From assembly GCA_964568485.1 (NCBI GenBank), contig CAZMRA010000202.1:1-9304 (forward strand): DNA of 9,304 nt. The letters run 5' to 3'. This DNA is from CFX5 sp964568485. GTDB taxonomy: Bacteria; Chloroflexota; Anaerolineae; Caldilineales; Caldilineaceae. Shown piece after piece: positions 6,751-9,304 of this stretch (the stretch's first letter is position 1; every line of letters starts with the position of its first letter). The position numbers and the translations under genes were made by a program. Under the pieces are notes generated by a model. The model had not been told where the DNA came from, searched no databases, and worked only from the letters and a program-made list of their open reading frames with translations.

Positions 6751-6790
6751 AATCGCCGTGCGCCGCCATATCCTTCGCACTGGGGCGATT
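6751..6790 (-). ncRNA. Bulged hairpin in the leader of the surface-protein gene (or terminator of the upstream transcript)
   Basis: AATCGCCGTGCG (6751-6762) pairs fully with CGCAC (6776-6780) and GGCGATT (6784-6790), leaving a three-base bulge (6781-6783) and a 13-base loop: a 12-bp stem in total. Read on the plus strand it is followed by TTTTAG, read on the minus strand by ATAG. No plus-strand gene lies shortly upstream, so a minus-strand role is more likely: either the end of the cyanophycinase transcript (235 bases after its stop) or a structured element in the leader of the surface-protein gene (118 bases before its start). The strand is an inference from gene order. Confidence 0.4.
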
Positions 6791-6973
6791 TTAGTCTAAT
6801 TGATAATAAATTTCGTATAGCAAAGAAGAGTGGAGAGATGATTGTTTCTAGCTGCTAAGCGGTCAGTCAATGCGAGGCCACTCAGTGAAGAATGGGGGGA
6901 ATTAGCGGTAGACCTAAAAAGTGCACACAAATAGAGGGATTCTAGGAGCTGCCTACAGCATAAACGGAGATTT

Positions 6974-7006
6974 ACTGAATTGCTACTCGGATAGTGGTGA
7001 TTCAGT
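6974..7006 (-). terminator. Weak hairpin downstream of cyanophycinase
   Basis: ACTGAAT (6974-6980) pairs with ATTCAGT (7000-7006) around a 19-base loop that can pair a little more. It starts about 18 bases after the cyanophycinase stop. No T-run follows on the minus strand, so it is at best a weak terminator or a stabilising 3' hairpin. Confidence 0.2.
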
Positions 7007-7024
7007 GAATGAGCGCGCTGTTGC

Positions 7025-7849
7025 TCAGCTTGCTGGTGCGTGTTTTGTGGCTTTTGCGTGCGGTCGCCGAGTGACTAGATCAAAGCGATCTTCGCAGCCG
7101 AGGACATGCACTTTCACATCATGGATGCTGACAACGCCTTCGATATTGTCTTCAGAGAGGCTCGAATAGGAGATGTCCGAGCCGTCGAGCACATAAACAG
7201 CACCGGGACCGATCACTTGAAATTGCTCGCCCTGCCGAACGAGAATCGCCGTTCCCTCATCGATGCCTAGGCCTAGATTCCGGGGATTCTGCGCAACTGC
7301 CCCCAGCAAGCGTCCCATCCGGCCCCGCTCGGCGAAATGGGAATCAATCACCACGCCTTCTAGCAGACCCAAGCCAGGCGCCATGGAGAGGGTCGAAATG
7401 CGGTTGGATTCATCGCTCGGCCCGCCGATGATCATGGTGGTGGGCATGGCCGCCGCGCCAGCCGAGGTACCAGCGATCAACGCACCTTCGAGATAAGCCG
7501 TAAAGAGCTCGCGATACACCAGCGAATCTCCAACTTGGCTGGTGATGCGCAACTGATCGCCACCGGTAAAAAAGATCGTCCCTGCCTTTGCCACCTTGTC
7601 GCCGTTCTCTTTGGCTTGGGCTGTATCGCGGTCGGGGATCTCGAGCACCTCAATTTGCCGGAGCCCAAGATCTTTGAAGATCGAGATGTATTCAGTTGGG
7701 TCACTTTCATAGGAGGCCGCTGTGACAATCAGGATCGATTTCTGTTTTTGCAGCGCTTCTTTGGCTACTACCTCAAGCACTTGGTGATCGCGATCACCCT
7801 TCTCGGCACCGCCGATGATCATCAACTTCCCTTTGGGCTTTTTGTGCAT
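7025..7849 (-). CDS. cphB: Cyanophycinase (peptidase family S51)
   Basis: This cytoplasmic serine exopeptidase hydrolyses cyanophycin (multi-L-arginyl-poly-L-aspartate) to beta-Asp-Arg dipeptides. With the start at 7849 it has 274 residues, close to characterised enzymes. Visible motifs: N-terminal LMIIGGAEKG; FTGGDQLR (94-101) with Gln99; the nucleophile elbow GTSAGA (127-132) with Ser129; DSHFAERGRMGR (169-180) with His171 and Arg175, 177 and 180; and DEGT with Glu198. These line up with the Ser/His/Glu triad and the Arg-rich pocket I recall for the Synechocystis enzyme, where the residue before His is Gln rather than Ser. An ATG at 7897 would add 16 residues, but that stretch is AT-rich, poorly conserved-looking and has a weaker ribosome site, whereas GGAG sits five bases before 7849. 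The gene follows the cyanophycin synthetase gene on the same strand, 122 bases away, so polymer synthesis and breakdown are encoded together. Confidence 0.93.
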   Translation of the reverse strand: MHKKPKGKLMIIGGAEKGDRDHQVLEVVAKEALQKQKSILIVTAASYESDPTEYISIFKDLGLRQIEVLEIPDRDTAQAKENGDKVAKAGTIFFTGGDQLRITSQVGDSLVYRELFTAYLEGALIAGTSAGAAAMPTTMIIGGPSDESNRISTLSMAPGLGLLEGVVIDSHFAERGRMGRLLGAVAQNPRNLGLGIDEGTAILVRQGEQFQVIGPGAVYVLDGSDISYSSLSEDNIEGVVSIHDVKVHVLGCEDRFDLVTRRPHAKATKHAPAS

Positions 7850-7854
7850 ATAGG

Positions 7855-7858
7855 CTCC
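7855..7858 (-). promoter_or_regulatory. Ribosome binding site of cphB
   Basis: TTGGAG, with the GGAG core here, lies five bases before the ATG at 7849 on the minus strand. It favours this start over the ATG at 7897, whose upstream sequence has only scattered GAG triplets. Confidence 0.55.
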
Positions 7859-7912
7859 AACTTCTGTAGACACTTGTGATTTGTGATTGTTCAACATCTA
7901 CTCGCACTCAGC

Positions 7913-7954
7913 AAGCAGCAGGCCTATGACCATCAGGACAAAGGCCTACTGCTT
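7913..7954 (-). promoter_or_regulatory. 13-bp stem-loop between cphA and cphB
   Basis: The arms 7913-7925 and 7942-7954 are complementary over 13 positions with a 16-base loop that can pair partly. Position 7919/7948 is C opposite A on the plus strand but becomes a U-G pair in minus-strand RNA, so the stem is complete only in the transcript of the cph genes. No U-run follows. It begins 18 bases after the synthetase stop and ends 64 bases before the cphB start. It may attenuate read-through, mark an RNA processing site or protect a transcript end. Confidence 0.45.
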
Positions 7955-7971
7955 AGAACATTCCCCACACG

Positions 7972-9304
7972 CTAATTGTTCTTTTTGGTGCCGGTTAGCA
8001 CCGAAATACCGTGTGGGGCGGGAAAGTTATTGGGCCCTCGATGCTGGGCTGCCATCGGCTCCGGTGCGAGTGGATTGGTGCAGCTCTGATCATCTCGCAA
8101 TGAATTGGCAAGGGAGTAGAGCGCCGTAAGTCCACTTTCCGGCTCGTCACAAATCAAGATGAATCGCTCCCCAGGTCGGACTTGGCGCCAAGCTTGGGCG
8201 ATTGCTTCATGCTCGCTATTGGCGATTTCACAGGGCACATCTGGGGGAAGATGGCGCTGAATCAAGGCCGGTACTTCGTTGACATTCCGCCCGCGCCGGT
8301 CCGCCGCATCAAACAGCACATACGCATCGATGTACGGCAGGGTGGCCATGCTGCTTTCGACTAGGTTTTCGTCGCGCCGGTCGCCGGGAAGCGTCAGGGC
8401 CATGACGGTGCGCCGCGGCTCTAGCGCCTGCACGGCCTGGCCAAGCGCCTCCAGTGCCGCGCGATTATGGCCATAATCGACGATCACCTCGACGCCATTG
8501 AGCTCCAGGCGATTGAAGCGGCCAGGAACGGTCTCGGTATCGGTTTGGAAGGTTGCCAATCCGCGCACAATCATGGCGGGGTTGAGGCCGGCTGCCCAAG
8601 CTGCCGCGGTCGCGGCTAGTGCATTCATCACCTGGAAGTCGATCTTCCCCTCCAATGTAAAGGGAACTCGTCCCAGCTCCACCAGCTCGATCCGCTGTTG
8701 ACCGGTCGCCAGTACGATCATTTCATCTGCCAAAAAGACACCCGATTCACCCTCGGCCAAGTGGGCAGCCATCACATGATTCTCGGCGCTGCGGCTGAAA
8801 TAAATGATGCGCCCCTCGCAGGCCGAGGCCATTTCCGCCACCAACGGATCTTCGGCGTTGAGTACCGCGGTGCCGTTGCGGCTGACTGCTTCCACCACCA
8901 CTTGCTTGACCCGCGCCAGCTCATCGAGCGTTTCAATGCTGCCGATACCCAAATGATCCGCCGTGACATTGGTGACGACAGCCACCAGGCACTCATCAAA
9001 AGCCAGACCTTCACGCAGGATACCGCCGCGTGCCGTCTCGAGGACCGCCACCTCCACATGGGGATGGAGCAGCACGGCCTGGGCGCTCTTCGGGCCGGAG
9101 CAGTCACCACTGATGATGCGCTCTTGGTTGATGTAGACTCCGGTGGTCGAGGTCATGCCGACCACCCAGCGCGCGGTTTCGTACATGTGGGCGATGAGGC
9201 GCGTGACGGTCGTCTTGCCATTGGTGCCGGTGACCGCGATGATCGGAATGCGCGATTCACTGTTGCCTGGGTAGAGCATCTCCACGATTGGCACGCCTAC
9301 ATTG
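7972..9304 (-). CDS. cphA: Cyanophycin synthetase, C-terminal Mur-ligase-like part (partial)
   Basis: The frame stays open to the window edge (443 codons visible; the last upstream codons read NVG before VPIVEMLYP), so the gene starts outside. Full-length enzymes have roughly 870-900 residues: an N-terminal domain, an ATP-grasp domain that adds Asp, and this Mur-ligase-like domain that adds Arg to the Asp side chain using ATP. Visible here are the ATP-binding loop GTNGKTT (visible residues 26-32, bases 9208-9228), the family segment ETARGGILREG (89-99), VTNVTADHLG, VPGRFNRLE, and DYGHN in the ligase C-terminal lobe. VEMLYP just before the P-loop is the usual link from the ATP-grasp part, which separates this from a free-standing MurC/MurE or folylpolyglutamate synthase. 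About 30 polar, poorly conserved-looking residues end the protein. A GTG at 9294 could be mistaken for a start, but conservation continues upstream. It precedes cphB on the same strand. Confidence 0.9.
   Translation of the reverse strand, partial: NVGVPIVEMLYPGNSESRIPIIAVTGTNGKTTVTRLIAHMYETARWVVGMTSTTGVYINQERIISGDCSGPKSAQAVLLHPHVEVAVLETARGGILREGLAFDECLVAVVTNVTADHLGIGSIETLDELARVKQVVVEAVSRNGTAVLNAEDPLVAEMASACEGRIIYFSRSAENHVMAAHLAEGESGVFLADEMIVLATGQQRIELVELGRVPFTLEGKIDFQVMNALAATAAAWAAGLNPAMIVRGLATFQTDTETVPGRFNRLELNGVEVIVDYGHNRAALEALGQAVQALEPRRTVMALTLPGDRRDENLVESSMATLPYIDAYVLFDAADRRGRNVNEVPALIQRHLPPDVPCEIANSEHEAIAQAWRQVRPGERFILICDEPESGLTALYSLANSLRDDQSCTNPLAPEPMAAQHRGPNNFPAPHGISVLTGTKKNN

Larger units (their letters stand above)
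6634..7024. other. Gene-free region upstream of the surface-protein gene
   Basis: These 391 bases separate the surface-protein start from the cyanophycinase stop. I see no convincing gene on either strand; short open frames here lack ribosome binding sites and family features. The middle (about 6790-6830) is AT-rich and, read on the minus strand, contains TATTAT and TAAAAT hexamers that could be -10 elements, but no well-placed -35 partner is clear. Structured elements are a strong bulged hairpin at 6751-6790, a weaker one at 6974-7006, and a 9-bp inverted repeat (GACCGCTTA at 6735-6743, TAAGCGGTC at 6856-6864). Most of it probably serves as the end of the cyanophycinase transcript and as promoter and leader of the surface-protein gene. 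Confidence 0.5.

Noticed and set aside
6735..6864. A 9-bp inverted repeat (6735-6743 and 6856-6864) as the ends of a small mobile element
   Set aside because: The arms are short, no target-site duplication is visible and the enclosed sequence has no transposase or other element feature.
6921..7169. An 82-codon plus-strand open frame across the end of cyanophycinase
   Set aside because: Its second half is antisense to conserved cyanophycinase coding sequence, and it has no ribosome binding site or conserved feature.
7535..7879. A 114-codon plus-strand open frame opposite the cyanophycinase N-terminal half
   Set aside because: It is antisense to the active-site-coding part of a clearly conserved enzyme, with no motif of its own.

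Overview
The window reads as a chromosomal segment of a mid-GC bacterium, most likely a member of the Chloroflexota. The assignment is an inference. It rests on the C-terminal tail of the large secreted protein (a proline-rich linker followed by YQLFLPFISQ, resembling the LP-containing C-termini I associate with secreted Chloroflexota proteins), on a cyanophycin synthetase/cyanophycinase pair in a non-cyanobacterial setting, and on the Gfo/Idh/MocA plus PmoA-like gene pair. No mobile element, tRNA, rRNA or CRISPR array is visible.

Layout. On the + strand, positions 1-729 carry the C-terminal part of a Gfo/Idh/MocA-type dehydrogenase (its start lies outside the window). It is followed after 24 bases by a PmoA-like (DUF6807) protein at 754-1566. 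These two look like one unit for carbohydrate or polyol metabolism. A 149-base gap with three hairpins and a possible 11-codon leader ORF leads into a 14-helix-type MFS drug:proton antiporter (1716-3176). This gene converges on a large minus-strand gene (3280-6633), and the two are separated by a perfect 18-bp inverted repeat that can terminate transcription from both sides.

The large minus-strand gene encodes a secreted protein of 1117 residues: signal peptide, about nine parallel beta-helix rungs, four tandem 86-94 residue Ig-like repeats, two Calx-beta-like modules and the C-terminal tail. A 391-base gene-free stretch (6634-7024) with a strong bulged hairpin lies upstream of it.

Further along, also on the minus strand, are cyanophycinase (7025-7849) and, upstream of it, the C-terminal Mur-ligase half of cyanophycin synthetase (7972-9304, cut by the window edge). 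The synthetase polymerises Asp and Arg into multi-L-arginyl-poly-L-aspartate, and cyanophycinase cuts this to beta-Asp-Arg dipeptides, so the pair forms a nitrogen storage and retrieval module. A 13-bp stem sits between the two genes.

The points most worth a second look are the candidate leader peptide/attenuator before the MFS gene, the Lys/Glu/Asn plus Cys pattern conserved in all four repeats of the surface protein (possible intramolecular isopeptide and disulfide cross-links), and the two structured RNA candidates on the minus strand.
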